From NCBI RefSeq assembly GCF_932526225.1, contig NC_064034.1, forward strand, positions 4,698,001 through 4,762,000: a stretch of 64,000 bases of DNA, in the 5' to 3' direction. Origin of the DNA: Nematostella vectensis. Taxonomy: Eukaryota; Cnidaria; Anthozoa; Actiniaria; Edwardsiidae. Under the pieces are notes generated by a model. That model was not told the DNA's origin and did not search any database. It was given only the letters and a program-made list of their open reading frames with translations. Position numbers and translations under genes: made by a program. Each line of letters begins with the position of its first letter. Position 1 is the first letter of the stretch. Positions 9,607-23,186 of the stretch are shown piece by piece.

Positions 9607-12600
9607 GGAACTTTTTTTCCGCAATTGTGCACTGTCTATCAACATATACAAACTAAGAATGTAGTACCTTGGAAAATTTGCCGGACAAAATGACGTGGTA
9701 TTAAGGGAATACCTCGATACACTTGCGAATATAGTTAGAAATCTGGTCTAAAATTGTGTTTTACATAATGGCTTAAAAGCGTATATTCGCCTACATGCTG
9801 TTGAGGTTGGCTGTGAATGAATTAGGGGTTGTGCTTGGTTTCTTACTTTTCAGCATCGTTACAGGTGCCTCAATGTATTTGCTCTCTTGTTAGGATAACA
9901 TTTAAATCCTTGTTTATTTAGAATTTTAAAGGATTCGATTCCAATGATAAAAAACCTTGATTGGTGTTTCCGTTAGAATCATGTTCCAGAGATCATAGTA
10001 ACCTGGAGAGAAAAATAATAACTATAAATAATTTTATAAGAAATAATAAACACAAAGGTTAATTATAAACAATAGTGGAAATTGAAATATATGAGACGCA
10101 AAGTTCTTGATAAACTCGACAAAATTAGCGGATGTTCTAACCTCGGCAGATGAAATATAACCTCTCCACACTGTACTGATTATAATATCGGTGGTGTTTT
10201 TTTAAACAAAATTGTTAAAGAGAAGTTCAGTGATAGATGTTAATACTTTTGCCTCTAGATAACTAACATAATGCCAAACCTATTTATTCCAAAAGACATT
10301 TTTTTGTCCGCTATCGTTTGTCTGTTATCGAGAAGTTGAACAATGAAATATTATCTTGAGAGCAACGTTTATTTACATTTAAAGGAAGAAAAAATGCACC
10401 ATTTTATTCATGCTCATCTTCCGGATAAAGTAGGATTTGCTAGAAAGAAATAGACATTGATTTCACAACATAACGCGATATTATACATCAAACCGATTAT
10501 ATGAATCGCCTAACCGTAGTGATGTGTTAACAATAAAAACTTGTTTCTGTATAGAGATGACAAGTGACATAGGAACCATGAAATTAAAAACTGGTGTAAA
10601 CAATCAAATTCAGGTGTTGTAGTCACACACCATAAGTTCGTGATTATAGGGTAATTTTATAGAAAAATAGTACGTTGCCAAACTGTCCCGGTCACAATAT
10701 GAAGGCTTTCGCATCAATTGTACGTAGAGCGCTTAGCCTCCATGAGTTCACAGATAGGTAATAAACAAAACATGTACAAATCCTTCAATATCGCCGATTA
10801 TCAGCTTAGCCCCTTTTATTTGGTATTTCTTTTATGATAATTCCGTTCTTTTTATTTGTGCCGGATACAAGAAAGTGGGGACCTGAGTCATATCAATTTT
10901 CCTTTCCTCAATGCTCGGTTTTTCCACAAGAAAGTCTAAACTCAAGTATAGAAACAGTCTAAAACACTTGTTTAAACTTAGTGAACCATTTAGCAACTCT
11001 AGAATAACAAAGTTTAGCGCTCAGTTTAAAATTAAAATGTGTTTTCTTTTCCATAAATATAAAGTCTTTTGTTTACTTTAATATTAATAGATTTGCAAGA
11101 CACAAAGGACTAAACACCCTTCACAAAAGTCGTCAATGATCAACCAAAAACCATCCAGCTGCAAGAAGCTGTTAGTCACTCACACAATAGGACACACGAT
11201 TTAATTATACTATGCACTTCAAGACTTTTCCCTTCCCGAAATTTAAATGTAACGGCGGAGTAAGTGCGTTGCATTTAACTTTTATTTCTTTTTCGTGACT
11301 GACGTAAATAACTATCTGACTTATGCTGGATGAAAGTGGAGTTGGTCTATATATATATTTTTGTTTTTCTGAATAATTGAAAAGTTAGTGTCGTATTTAC
11401 CTCGACTTGGATTTATACTAACAACAAAATCTAATCAGTGAACAATTTGTACACATCGTGAATCGCGGAGAAACACTACCAAATAGCCGGTTATTAATAA
11501 TCAAATGCTGCAAGTTTTAGATCAACATCTCCGTTTTTAGACACATTTTGGGAAGTTATATGTATTTTTATTTGTTTACCGTCGATTGCACATATTTAAT
11601 CATTGAATTTTTAGTTGAGTTAGCTTGTCTTTTTATTACCGCATATTTGCAACAAACTTTATTAAAGAGGTCACTTAAGTAAACCCAATTTCTCTTTAAT
11701 AAAAGGGCTTCACACAAAGTTCATTATCACAAAAGACTCAACACAAATGAGCAAAGCGTGAAAGCCAAAACGATGCGACTATTTGTTCGTTATCATCTGA
11801 AAATGATGGCTCCCGACTTGGATATTTCGAATTCAAATCCTTATGGAAGATATATTTTTTTTGTGTGTGTGTTTTTTTTTTTATGAAAGGATTGTACCTC
11901 CCTTAATGGGTCCACCTCCGGTGCACATACAAACATGATAAGTCCACTATATCACTGTCATATTCAGATTAAAATACTCTACCTGTATTTGAATGCACCC
12001 TAATATATATTTTTAGATACACGACTCTCTCTATTTTCCCTTTTTACGAAGGTTTTGACTTCCCTCTAGGAATAGTTAAAATCCGCTAATGATTTTTTTC
12101 TTTTGTTTTGTCTCGTAAAATCTCGCAACAACTATTTCAGCAACCAGTCTTTCAGAAAATACTTCCTATAATCGTTCATCTTTTATGTATTCAGAATAAT
12201 TTTCTGTTTTCTTTGAAATCGCAGCAGGTCCAACGGGTTGGCTATCTGACCAGCAGATAATAGATCATAATTATATTCCACGTGGGAATATGAAATATTA
12301 AAATGATAAAACATGAGCCTTGAATTGAAAAAGAATACTTTCAAGTTCAATTCAAACTTCTTTTAAATGACAAATGAAATGGAAAGATGCGTGTTTTTGG
12401 GTTATTCAACGTTCCCGTTTGCTCAAGGGCAGAATTACGAGTACTGTCATTTTGCTAGACGCTAGAAGCTTTTGTATTAAACGTATTATGATAAATATGC
12501 TTATTCCACTTCCATCCTGTTGTGAGCAGATCCATCTAGAATAACAATATGAATTCTAGCCCAACTATTAAGTATTCCTTGCCTTAATGTGTTTACAAAC

Positions 12601-15370
12601 CTGGCGATTCCATTTTCTAGTTCCAAGCTTTAGATAACCCGGCCCTCGGTGCGGATACCTGTAATTGCCATATGGAGGAAAAGATATTGACTGAGATATA
12701 TTCCTTATTTTATATACCAGTTCGGTTATCGTTTTTAACACAGCATCTTCTGCTGTTGACTAAAAGTTTGGAGTGCTCTACCCCTGGTAACGATGCAATA
12801 GTTCAATATTTTTAGACCACATCTCTGCGCTAAGGATATTAGTGGACCTCTATGAGAACAATTAAAATACTTGAGTGAAAAAAGACTTTTGAACAATATT
12901 ATAAATGCTCCGTTGAAGGGCGGTGCTAGGTTTTTATCGTATACGAACAACCCGATCGAAACACTAGGGTTATTTAAAACTGGTGATTGAAAAGTAATGC
13001 TTTGAATAGCTGTTTTACATTTTAACCTTTATAAACCTGCGTTTTGATTTGCTGTTCATCTAACGATTTGAATCATTCGGTCTTTGATTTTGACAAAAGA
13101 TCAGTTCGACTAGCCATTTGTTTCAAATAGAAAGGTGTTCGATTAAATTTGGTTTTCGGGATAATAAAAGGCTTCCCATATCATCTTCGTGTTTGTGTCA
13201 AGGGCGTTTCTTCAAGAGGGGACTTATCACATTGTTTAGAAATTAAACCTCGTCACAGACGTTAAAGCCCAAGACCATCAAGCTATGACTAGCTCTGTCA
13301 GGGATAAACAATCAAGGCAAGGGGCGACGCAGTCGTTATTGTGTGACAACAAAAGCGTGACCGGTTAGCCACGTGCTTACAAGTTACTGTATAAACAGTC
13401 AACAAAAATCGCCCTCTCGAAAATAAAGACAATTTGAATCACCAACAACCACGTGAATACCGCTCACATACCTTGCTGGAGTCTTGATTTTTCCTACAAA
13501 ACATCGTATTCCAAATGGGCCAGCGTGACGGACATTGTAATCGAGTCTGGCTGTGGTGCGATTGAGATAAGCTGTAAAATAAAAGCCCAATTTGTTGATA
13601 AAGTGATTTACGACCCCGGGCTGCCTAATTGTGCTCTAAGAGCAACGTTTTTGCGAAAATATTCATCAAGAGCAATATTTGTGCTTAATAGCGAAACGGG
13701 AGCTCGCTGTTCGATCATTTAGTGAGCTGTAAAATGAACTGACTAAATGTCAAAGCTGTCTTCTCTGACCGGCCCTGACAGCTTTTAGCGCAGGGCGCTG
13801 ATTATCACCTGGAAAAAAAAAATTCGTCTGGTTATTGTGTGCGAGATCTACAGAACAAGTGACTCGATGCCCCAGATTACATGTCTTGCTCTCGTTTTTA
13901 ACTTCACACTCTGACTTTTCGGATTAATCAGCCAATCTTGTTCTTTGATCGGAACTAAGTGAAAGTACATTTTCTTTTTAGCTGTTTTGTCCTTCAAACG
14001 TCGCTTGCCAATGTCTCGTCATGACCTTTTATTGGCTAAACGTTTATTTTCTCCCTTCGCGGAATTAAGTAACGACTTGAATTGATAACCATGTGAGCTC
14101 TGTAGTTTATTCAAATTGATAACGTGGCCTGATGATACCCCACAAACACTTCGCGTACATTTCGTCCGTTTTTTTTTTTTTAATAAATTTTGTGCGCTCT
14201 CGGCTTACACATAGTATCAAGTAATCTTGAAACGGATTTTCCGTAAAATGCAAATGAGTCAATAAATTGGTTTGTGGGAGAGAATAGTTAGGCTTTTAAG
14301 ACCAAGGGGGTCAAACTTCTCATTTATAGACAACTAACTCAATTGTTGAGGACTTTTATTATCAAAATCTATTCTTCGCTCCAAGATGAATGACTTAGAA
14401 CTCGAATGAAATATCAAAAATCGTGTTCAGACCAAGCAGTCAATGTTGCGGGGTTTTTTTTTCTTCTTTTCTTCGGGTGCGTTTTTTGTTTTTTTTTATC
14501 TTGGTTTTCCGCAGTTCTTCAGTAAAGCTTTAAACTAAAACATTGCCCTGCATAATTTATTAATGAAGTTTCTTTTAGTGCAAATAAAATAACTGTCTCA
14601 AATAAAACAGCGGTCACTCGATGTGGTCCCACTTACTACGCAATCCGCAACTAAGCGACTTTCAATTAATACGGGTTTGATATCTCAAATCAAGAGGGGG
14701 GGGGGGCAAATCGGCTACGAATAAAAATATAAAGCAGTACACAGTTCAACTCCATTCTGTAGCGCCTTCGATTCCATCTAAACACTGCTAAATTACTTAA
14801 AAGCGAGATAATACTGAACCAAAACAATAGTGAGATCGGTCGCCGGAGCAGAAAGGAGGCCATTCAAGTGCTATCCATTGTTTGCCCGGCCAATTAACAT
14901 AATGCCCACCTGCCTCTGACGTGTTTGTTTCCCACATTTGAAACATCAAACATGGCTAGCGAAAGAGGAGCCCGGAAAAGCATGTCAATAGGCCGAACAT
15001 TACAACCCATACGACGCGTTTACTTTAGTCGAAGTTTGCTCGATATGTCGTCTCCAACTGTCATCTTGAATTCGCTAATGTTAACGAAAAATAAAAGAAT
15101 AACACTGACCGAGACGAGATAAAGTGTGAAATTTAAAATCTAAAATGGAAAGAACGTGACCTGTATAAGGTTCACATTTTGCAATAAATACAAGTTTCAC
15201 CTTTCTTTTCGGTGAGGGATTCAAGAACATCAACAATTTATAAGCAATTCAAAAAGGCAAGCGCCTGGTTATAGTATGTTATTAGTCAAGATTTGGCTCC
15301 ATAAAGATGTTTTAAACTCCCCTAATCAAGGGTGTCCTTCTGAGTGCTCAGTTTCGCTATGACATCAAGC
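9607..15370. other. Long non-coding region upstream of nanos
   Basis: About 5.8 kb of AT-rich DNA with no supportable gene. The longest open frames (for example 13453-13722 plus and 13399-13590 minus) overlap one another on opposite strands and show no domain or splice context. It may hold nanos regulatory sequence, but I recognise no specific element until the proximal promoter. Confidence 0.45.
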
Positions 15371-15764
15371 CCAATCGGCCAATAACAGTGAGACTCCGGG
15401 ATCATCGGTTGTCTCACCAGAATCGTTTGCTTGCCTTAACACGCTGCGAATTGCCTTGCGAATAAGTGAGCACGCGCGCTGATTGGTGCGCGAAGTTAAT
15501 CCATTTCACTGTGAACAATGAGGCCACATGTGTGTCTTGATACTACTATGAGCTATTTTCCGCGTCTTTTTTGAAAAATATTCAGCGGGCCCCTGATTAG
15601 TGGACAATACAATTCGCAAAGAGCCGTCGGCAGCTGCGTGACCTGGCGAGCGGATAAAACCGAACGCGAGTGCACCTCTCGTAACTTAGCTCTGACCATT
15701 GAGAGAGCGGCACCCAACTTCCTCTCCGCACCCGGGAAAGGCTTATAAGAGGGAGGCTATAAAA
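15371..15764 (+). promoter_or_regulatory. nanos proximal promoter: CCAAT boxes and TATA box
   Basis: A TATAAAA box lies at 15758-15764, 128 bp before the nanos ATG, with transcription expected to start about 30 bp downstream. Two CCAAT motifs lie at 15371-15375 and 15379-15383, and an inverted CCAAT (ATTGG) at 15482-15486. These are sequence matches only. Confidence 0.6.
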
Positions 15765-15891
15765 ACAGCGGGCCAGACTTGAGTGTGAGGGGGACTTGAT
15801 GCAAGAGTGATTTGAATACTTGAAGGAGGTGTAAGAGCTGCTAAAAGCGTGCAACAACTGTCAACAACACATCGACTTTTGGGCTCGAAGC

Positions 15892-16542
15892 ATGGGAGAT
15901 GAAATGCTAAGTGTTTTCTACCACGGTGATCTTTATGGTGGTAGTGGCGGTAAATTGAGCATGGGAGGAATGGAGACTTTCAAGGACACCTTGGATGATC
16001 AGGACGAGTTTAGACTCTTTCGCGACTACTTTGGCTTAATTCACCTCGTTCAAAACCGCGGTGTGGTTGAAGACGAAGACAGCGTGGTGGACCAGTTTTT
16101 TAATTTCACGTATAAGCGCACTCGCATGGATAGTATCGGCTCCGATCGTGATTCTGTCACGAGCTCCGGCTCGAGCGCGGGGAGTGCCGAGTTCGAGTTT
16201 AAGATGGAGCCACACTTTGGCTCCAAGGCTGTTGGGTCGTCGCTTCTTCCAGGGACAAGGTCCCTAACAAAACGAACTGACATTGACACCGCGGCGCGCA
16301 ATCGCAAAAACCGCGAGAACAAGAAAAACCGCAACGCGAACGTGTGCGTGTTCTGTAGAAATAACGGAGAGAGCAAGAAAGTTTACTCCAGCCATGTGCT
16401 CAAAGATGCGGAGGGAAATACTACATGTCCCATTCTGCGGGCGTACACATGCCCTCTGTGCAAGGCCTCGGGAAGTCAATCACACACCATCAAGTACTGT
16501 CCGAAAAACAAAAATGGGAGCAAACTTCAAGCAAAAGTCTGA
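15892..16542 (+). CDS. nanos: Nanos, germline translational repressor
   Basis: A single-exon 216-residue protein. Residues 152-203 form the two CCHC zinc knuckles of the Nanos family: Cys152, Cys155, His168, Cys179, then Cys187, Cys190, His198, Cys203, with the family signature [17 protein letters not shown]. Nanos acts in the cytoplasm with Pumilio on mRNA 3'UTRs and recruits the CCR4-NOT deadenylase to silence transcripts in germ cells and stem cells. Residues 40-53 ([14 protein letters not shown]) resemble the NOT1-interacting motif near the N-terminus of vertebrate Nanos proteins. The middle region is Ser-rich, followed by a basic Arg/Asn/Lys stretch just before the fingers. The ATG at 15892 follows a TATA box by 128 bp; a second Met at residue 5 could also be used. 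Cnidarians usually carry two nanos genes; which one this is cannot be told here. Confidence 0.96.
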   Translation: MGDEMLSVFYHGDLYGGSGGKLSMGGMETFKDTLDDQDEFRLFRDYFGLIHLVQNRGVVEDEDSVVDQFFNFTYKRTRMDSIGSDRDSVTSSGSSAGSAEFEFKMEPHFGSKAVGSSLLPGTRSLTKRTDIDTAARNRKNRENKKNRNANVCVFCRNNGESKKVYSSHVLKDAEGNTTCPILRAYTCPLCKASGSQSHTIKYCPKNKNGSKLQAKV

Positions 16543-17341
16543 AAGCGTCTCAGGAACTCTGGAGAATTGAGGGTACACAAAATTAAGCCTTTAAATAATG
16601 TTTGAATTACCTTTTAGCAGAATTGGCTTTTTGTTTGCTAATGTGTTAGGCGAGTTTTGGGTTTTGCAAGATATATTAATTGTAAACACGTATTGAACGG
16701 ACCTCCCCAGGGAAGGGAAAACGGGAAACAGTCATTCGCATACTCTTCATACTAGTGACCAAGGTACAAGCCTCAACTAGTGAGGTAACCAACAACAAAT
16801 ACAAGAGTCATTTAAAAGGAAAAGTTAATTCAAACTGTCGATGTGTTAGAAAGGACTAGACGATAATGTGATAAATATTCCTTTAACGGCTGCAATATGT
16901 TATTGAAACTCCCGTTATTAGTGGGAATACAATTGATTTTTCACAACACTTTTATCGCGTTAAGCTTTTCTATGTGATTCATAGGTATCACAATCTCACT
17001 GCTAAACAGAAAAGTTGCACCTCAATTTGCGGCGGGTTGCCACAAAATAACCGTCAAAATATTCTCTATTAATTCTATATCAAATATTATACGAATCAAA
17101 TGAATCCAACGTATGGAATATCAATATATTTCTCAAACAAAAAACCTTTACCCTATTGGTAAAGTGATTATTATTGTTGATTGTAAAATATATTTAGATC
17201 AATAATGTGCGGTTAGAAAGAATGCAGAGAGATATTCCATTGAAATTCTCTTAAATCCATTGACCTTTGGTATTACCAGTCAATGCAGTTGTACTCTATA
17301 TACTCAAATCAAAAAACGTGTTCTGTACGCGTTAGACTTAA

Positions 17342-17349
17342 TGTAAATA
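17342..17349 (+). promoter_or_regulatory. Possible Pumilio/PUF binding element in nanos 3' flank
   Basis: TGTAAATA fits the PUF consensus TGTANATA. It lies 800 bp after the nanos stop and upstream of an AATAAA at 17558-17563, so it falls in the 3'UTR only if that signal is the one used. A single 8-mer match is weak evidence. Confidence 0.3.
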
Positions 17350-17557
17350 GTTTATTCTGAAAATTTAACGCCTATTGATATAGTCTCCAAGAGACCTACA
17401 AAATGGTAGTTCTTATGTCTTGTAGCAAAGTTCCTGCTTGTAAGGCATGTGTCTGAGAAAAGATCGATTTTGAATATTTGACCATGCTGGTGTTGTATTA
17501 TGGCTAAGGGCTTTGTGCATACAAATCTATTAATTCGTTCTTCATCAATTGTTATGG

Positions 17558-17563
17558 AATAAA
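17558..17563 (+). terminator. Candidate nanos polyadenylation signal
   Basis: AATAAA about 1 kb after the nanos stop codon, followed by a TTTGTCC-type T-rich stretch. It would give a 3'UTR of about 1 kb. I saw no clear AATAAA nearer the stop. Confidence 0.4.
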
Positions 17564-20500
17564 TCGAAACGCAAACTTCTATGGTTTATTTGTCCATATT
17601 TGAGCACGTTTTCTTGAGTTAAATGGGCTACACGAAAGTATGATGTTTTTGCGTAAGTCTGGGTTTTCAACACGTTTTTGCATTTTTTATGATCTGAAGG
17701 ACGAGAAAATGAAGTTCATTTTATTGCTATTATGATAAGAAAGACGTTGTTTTGCTGCCTAGTGACTAAAATGCTGTAGTCTATCAAAGGATCCGCTAAT
17801 TTGCCCATGAAGAAACTGCAATATTAATTTCAGGATTAAAGCTAAGGGAATGGAAGAAGTTCGTGGAATATGATCTTCAAAATTTTATTTACAAATTAAA
17901 ATGGAGTGACTCAAAACGTTGCATAACGCAAATTCGAATTTTAGTTTAGAGTATATCCCGACTGAATTAAACAACTAGCGCTAGAAAGTCCTTTACATAT
18001 TGTACCGAATTCGGCGATTTTTATATTCAAGTGAACAAGATTTTTTTTTTAAAAGATTATTTTTCTTTCCACTGTAAATTATTGTTTATAACTTTCCTGC
18101 GCTTCAAATACGCGAAATAGAAATGTGACATTTTTCCCAATGATAAATGATCCGAAGTTTTCGAAAACCGGAAAAGACTGAGACGCCAAGCAATTCGATA
18201 AAAGCCAATCCAGCCCTTACGGCCATGCAAAACAAATAGGGGAGCTCCTCAAGAACTATCAGATAATTCCTTATCGTTCCAGAGCAACTGAAAACCAATT
18301 CAGTCATTTCTTCTAGAAATCTAGTATTGGCAGAACTGAAAGCGGCTGTGAAACATTGAGCCTCCAACATGTGCATTATCTCATTATCAATCGTTGTTTA
18401 TTCGCCATCATGGGCGGATGGTTTACTTGCCCTATATAAATGCGCGCACTTTCAATTCCCATTTTCCCTCTCTTTTTTTAATTCTTTTTGAGGGGGAGTT
18501 TTAAGACCTGACAGCAACCAATCAGCTAACCTTGGAAGTTATCTGTGTATCTTGTAACCGTGCTTTGACCAACCTTTAGATGCTTACAAACATAAGATCT
18601 GAGAAACGGCTAATTTGGATTGGGGCTAGAGCGCTTAGCGAATAAATGGACTGTCCATTTGCCCGTAGTATTAAAACACGAAGTCTAATCAATATGAACG
18701 ACGAAATATGCATTAAATGGAACAACGCTGTAAATGCGAGGCAAGATGGTTTCAATAAGGGGCCTTAAAGTAATTAAGTGAGGACTGGATATGTTTTCTT
18801 CAGTCTTAGTAATAATCAACAGCCATAAAGTGGCTACCAACAGAATGGTCTTTTTAATAAACTCTGTGGATTTTTGTTATTATTATTATTATTATTTCTA
18901 ATACCAAGATTAACAAATTATTTCTTACATTTTTATCTAGTGTTTTCTAGATTATCTCCTAAGTATATATTGCTGGTTTAAGCTACAAGACACTAATACG
19001 ATGCGCTTAAATAGTGAATATCTTTTTTACTACGACATTCGAATTTCATCCTGAAACCATCGAATTCTTATTTCAATGTGTATTTTGTTGGCTGCTACAT
19101 AACAGCAAGCTTGTATACAAAAGGAATGACGAAAAATTAAGAGAAAACCTTTGTGTAAAGGCACTAATTGTGTTTATACGTGCTTTACCCAATTGATGTT
19201 TGCCACTTTTCGTTTTTAAGCGTTTTTTACTAGATTCAGGAACAACCATTTTAGTTGGATTCTGGATATCTCATTTACAAGTAAATTCTAATAACGGAAC
19301 CAAACTGGCTTTTTTTTTCGAAAAGTACTTATTAAGCATTTAACACTTTTTATTTTACGAGCATTTTTTATTTTACGTTGGCAAATAAAAACAAAACGGG
19401 GGGCTCCAGAAACACATAATTAAGATGAGGGGAAAAACATCAGTGAGCCTCTCATTAAGCGCTACCAGAACAATAAAGCAACGCGCTACGGCCTGTTATG
19501 GAGGAAAATCGAAAATGCATCATCATTGCCCCCTTACCAGGCCACGCACAACCTAAACAAAGGGACTAAATGCTCCTCCAGGCTCTTCCTCTGTCAGAAG
19601 TTGATTTGGCTCATTCATGAATCCGGGATTAAATGAAAACTTAATTTTTCTTTTAAGTCAATTAATCATGATTGTGAAGAAGGCTCTTGCTAGCGGCGGG
19701 GTTTGTTGGGGGTAAGAGATAGCCCGTTTCCATATTCTTACGCGGGAAAAGAGGTTATCTTTGGGATACTCGAATATCAGCATGAAACCAAGAGGGGAGA
19801 GTCTGACGTATTTTGGGGGGGGGGGGGGGGGGGGGTTGAATATTTCGACCCTGAGGTCGGACTTCCCTCCTAAATCATGTTTATGACTCAGTAAGCTCCC
19901 CATCCCTCGCTTGTCTCCTGGGATTTGCTCTATGTTTAGGTAATTCACTGGGTGATTAAGATTTGTTAAAATCTATATTGATTGTGTATATGATTTGTAT
20001 TGAGGTATCTAGCCGGGGAATTTGTACAAAATAAAAAGATATGCGATTAAAAAGCATATTTCATTTAAAATAATCGCTATGCAAAAGAAGTTTATTGATC
20101 AAGCAATGCGGTGAGGGAATACTATTAAGTTGCTTCTTGAGGGCCATTGTTAATCGCTTCCGTTAGTAGAAGCATTGAACGGTATGGAGCGTGACCTAAA
20201 TCATGAAAACAAGACAAACTACTTCCAATATTCTGGACTGTATAGCGAGACTATTTATGAGAAGAAATATATATTCAGTAAAAAATATGTAACTAAATAA
20301 AAAAATGAATTAATTGATATTGTTTTTTCCATTAAAGAAGGTCTGTTTATACAGGGAAGTGTTCCCTATGGTTTATAGATGGTATAAGTACTGGGTTGTA
20401 ATCCAAGAGCATCTACTTTTTCAATGTTTTCATATTTATGGGAAAACAACAAAACAAAGGAGTTTACAAACTGACAAACTGAACATATTGAATATTCAAT

Positions 20501-21193
20501 GTACAAGCATGAGGCCTTATCCACTGACCACGTCCAGTGACGAAAACTTTGTAGGTATAAGCTGCGCTCTCACTTTTGTTAAGCGCAAGTGACTTTTGTG
20601 AACCTGTAAATATCTTTTCACATGGGCAACGTCAATGGGATTGAATTGATGTCCAGGAAAAAAGTCATGAAGTCGGTGCTAAGGACCTATAGGATATATC
20701 TACTTTTACTGCATTGTTTTTGTGTATAATGTTGTTACATTAGACTATTGCGACTCTCTGTTCCACTCGACTGCGTAGAACGTTTAAAGACGATTACAGA
20801 CTTTGAGGCGTGCTGCACAAGGCCCGTCAAATACACACAACCAGGTCCAACACGGCAAAAAAGTGTTTAGTTGTCTAACAACCAGACACCAAGTGGTATG
20901 TATGTGCACTGTTTTGCGATAGGATAACTATACATATAAAGTAAGGGGTGGTTTATTTTTTTTAGTCCTATTGCTCCGACGTCTATTTCACAAATTGTCT
21001 TTTGAAATGAGAAGAGACAAAACATCCCTTTAAGATACACTGCATAGTGGTTTTGATAACGCCTCCGCGATCCGCGACACATCTGTCAATTAGATACGAC
21101 CATTGATATGCATTGGCAATGAAGTGTAGCTCGTGCTCTACTCGCCTTTTTTTTAGATCAAATGTTTGTTATCTTTTAAGCCGAATAAAAGAG
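17564..21193. other. Non-coding stretch downstream of nanos
   Basis: No supportable gene. Points of note are a TATATAAA-like sequence at about 18432-18439 with GC-rich flank but no clear downstream gene, a 20-plus G run at about 19815-19835, and a moderately GC-rich patch at 19430-19610 that could be regulatory. Confidence 0.4.
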
Positions 21194-21195
21194 TA

Positions 21196-21309
21196 AGGCT
21201 AAATTCAAACGTCGTATTATCCAATGCAAATGAATCAGGTCGACTATTTCCTCTGCATGCATTTGCATTGAATACGGCTCACGGAAAATATGACGGTCGA
21301 ACTTAGCCC
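21196..21309. mobile_element. 114-bp MITE with TA target duplication
   Basis: The left end AGGCTAAATTCAAACGTC and the right end GACGGTCGAACTTAGCCC are imperfect inverted repeats. The inner block CCAATGCAAATG also has an inverted partner (CATTTGCATTGAATAC). TA dinucleotides flank both ends (21194-21195 and 21310-21311). It resembles a Tc1/mariner-class non-autonomous element. Confidence 0.65.
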
Positions 21310-21311
21310 TA

Positions 21312-23186
21312 AACACCCGCGTCCATTCCCCGTGAACTACTAGACAGAGAAAAATAAGTTATCTTCATGTTGGAATGGGACCATTCCAACACCCAGATTT
21401 TCAAATCCGCGTATTTTATTAACCATTTATACCACCAGATAAGGATATTTTTAACGTTTGAAACGCCTACGAAACCCTCCGTTGATTTATTTTCCTGCAA
21501 CAACGCCTTCGTTTTAATACAGTTTTTTTGTAGTCTTTCTACTTTTACATAATCTGGCTATAACGTTGCTACTTTAGAATGGATGTGTATGCCTGGCTTT
21601 GTGCCGCAGGAAACGACATCCATTTCAACAAAGTGTCAAAAGTATTTATCTTTAGTGCCCACCCGTAGGACGAATATTAGAAAGTGAAAAGGTGATGGTG
21701 AGTGGGCTAATACGATTGTGATAACAGCGAGCTCTGGCTGGAGGGTGAACGAGTGGCAATAAGAGTAAACACCCGCGAAAAAAAACCTAGAGATTAAGAA
21801 CCAACAGGCTGAAATTGAACATCAACCTGGTAGGAAGATTATAGGTTCTTTTTAAAAAGACAGTTTAAAATGTGATTTACGGCTTAAAAAATATATACTT
21901 CTCATGAACGTTTGGTGCATTGTGTGTGACAATTGCTGAGTAACAAACTTCAAGAATGGAGTCGGTATGTTGCGATGGCAGTGATTTTCTCTTTTTACTC
22001 TGTTTTACTCGCTGTTGTTCTTGTTACTTCAGATTCCGTTTTGGGAGTGCTGTTGCTGTTGTTATTGTCATAAACCATGAGCTGTTAATCGAGTTTTATC
22101 ACTGTATGGTGCTAGTAATGGGACTTCTTCGTCCCTTTTTCCCAAAAAAGAAATACAGCCACTACCATCCACTGTGTTCTATTGACAAATATGTACATAG
22201 AAGTGTGCTAGATGTCCCGCCCTACTCAACTCTGCCTATGTTGCTTCCAATATTTTTACCTTTTTTGCCCTCGGAAAAAGAACACCTGCCCTAGCGATGC
22301 TGTGGAAAAAAAAATGTGTTGATTTGTGTTATGTTTTGAATACATTAGCTGTATGGCAATAACAAGCGTTTGGTTAAAATTCCGCCTCCTCCTTCTCAGC
22401 CTGATTTGAATCACTCAAAATAAGCCTCTTAAACAAAAACACCGTGGAATGAAGTAAACAAAAACAATCATAAAGCGCTCGCTTCCGTGTCTAATCAAGT
22501 TTAATGCCTTTTGCGACTGTTTAATGTCTTTGCAGCCGTATATTAAAAGCGCACTATAAGACGATTGGCGTCACATTAAGAGGCTGATGCTTTGTTGCCC
22601 CTGGCAAGATCTACCAGGCGCCACAAACCACAGGGAGTCAGTCAACATTCATCGTGCATTAGCTTCAACAGACTTCTTGAAGTACTTCTAATGGTGACTG
22701 GCGCTGCCGCCTTCACTGTGACAAATGCATAATAAAAAGAACAGGAAGTTTCATCCAATCAATTGAGATATTGATCAAGTTTCATTTGAACTTTGATTGA
22801 AATGATAATTTCGTTGTCGCTTTCTCCGCCATGAGAAAAAAAGAACACTGTAACAAAAAGGTGACTGCACTTTGGAATGTTTTAAATGTTGTAAATAAGT
22901 GGTAGAATGGTGCGATAAACATGACGCATTCCAAAACATTAGATGATGAAGGCTGGACTTGATCGACAATCATCTATTTGTTTCTATTTTGTTTCTTGAT
23001 CGACAATCATCTATTTTGCAAAAATAATTCGTGGTTCTTTTTGCTCACTCGTTTGATATCGATCTGAACACTCGTTAATAAATCCTCCATCTCCGCGCAC
23101 CCACAATCCACAACAAAATTAAGTGGGACACTTCTCACATGAACAACCACCAACCCTCTCCCCCTGATTAATATTGGTTAGAGGCG
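21312..23186. other. Non-coding stretch
   Basis: No gene supported. A short direct duplication, CTTGATCGACAATCATCTAT, occurs at about 22959 and again about 37 bp later. The open frame at 21956-22294 is Leu/Phe-rich by composition and has no family features. Confidence 0.4.

Noticed and set aside
13399-13722. Overlapping plus and minus frames upstream of nanos
   Set aside because: They occupy the same DNA on opposite strands and have no domain, splice or codon support.
16050-16376. Minus-strand 108-codon frame across nanos
   Set aside because: Antisense shadow of nanos; no independent features.
18104-18376. 90-codon minus-strand frame downstream of nanos
   Set aside because: No recognisable family, no nearby exons or polyadenylation signal; length is within chance for this much sequence.
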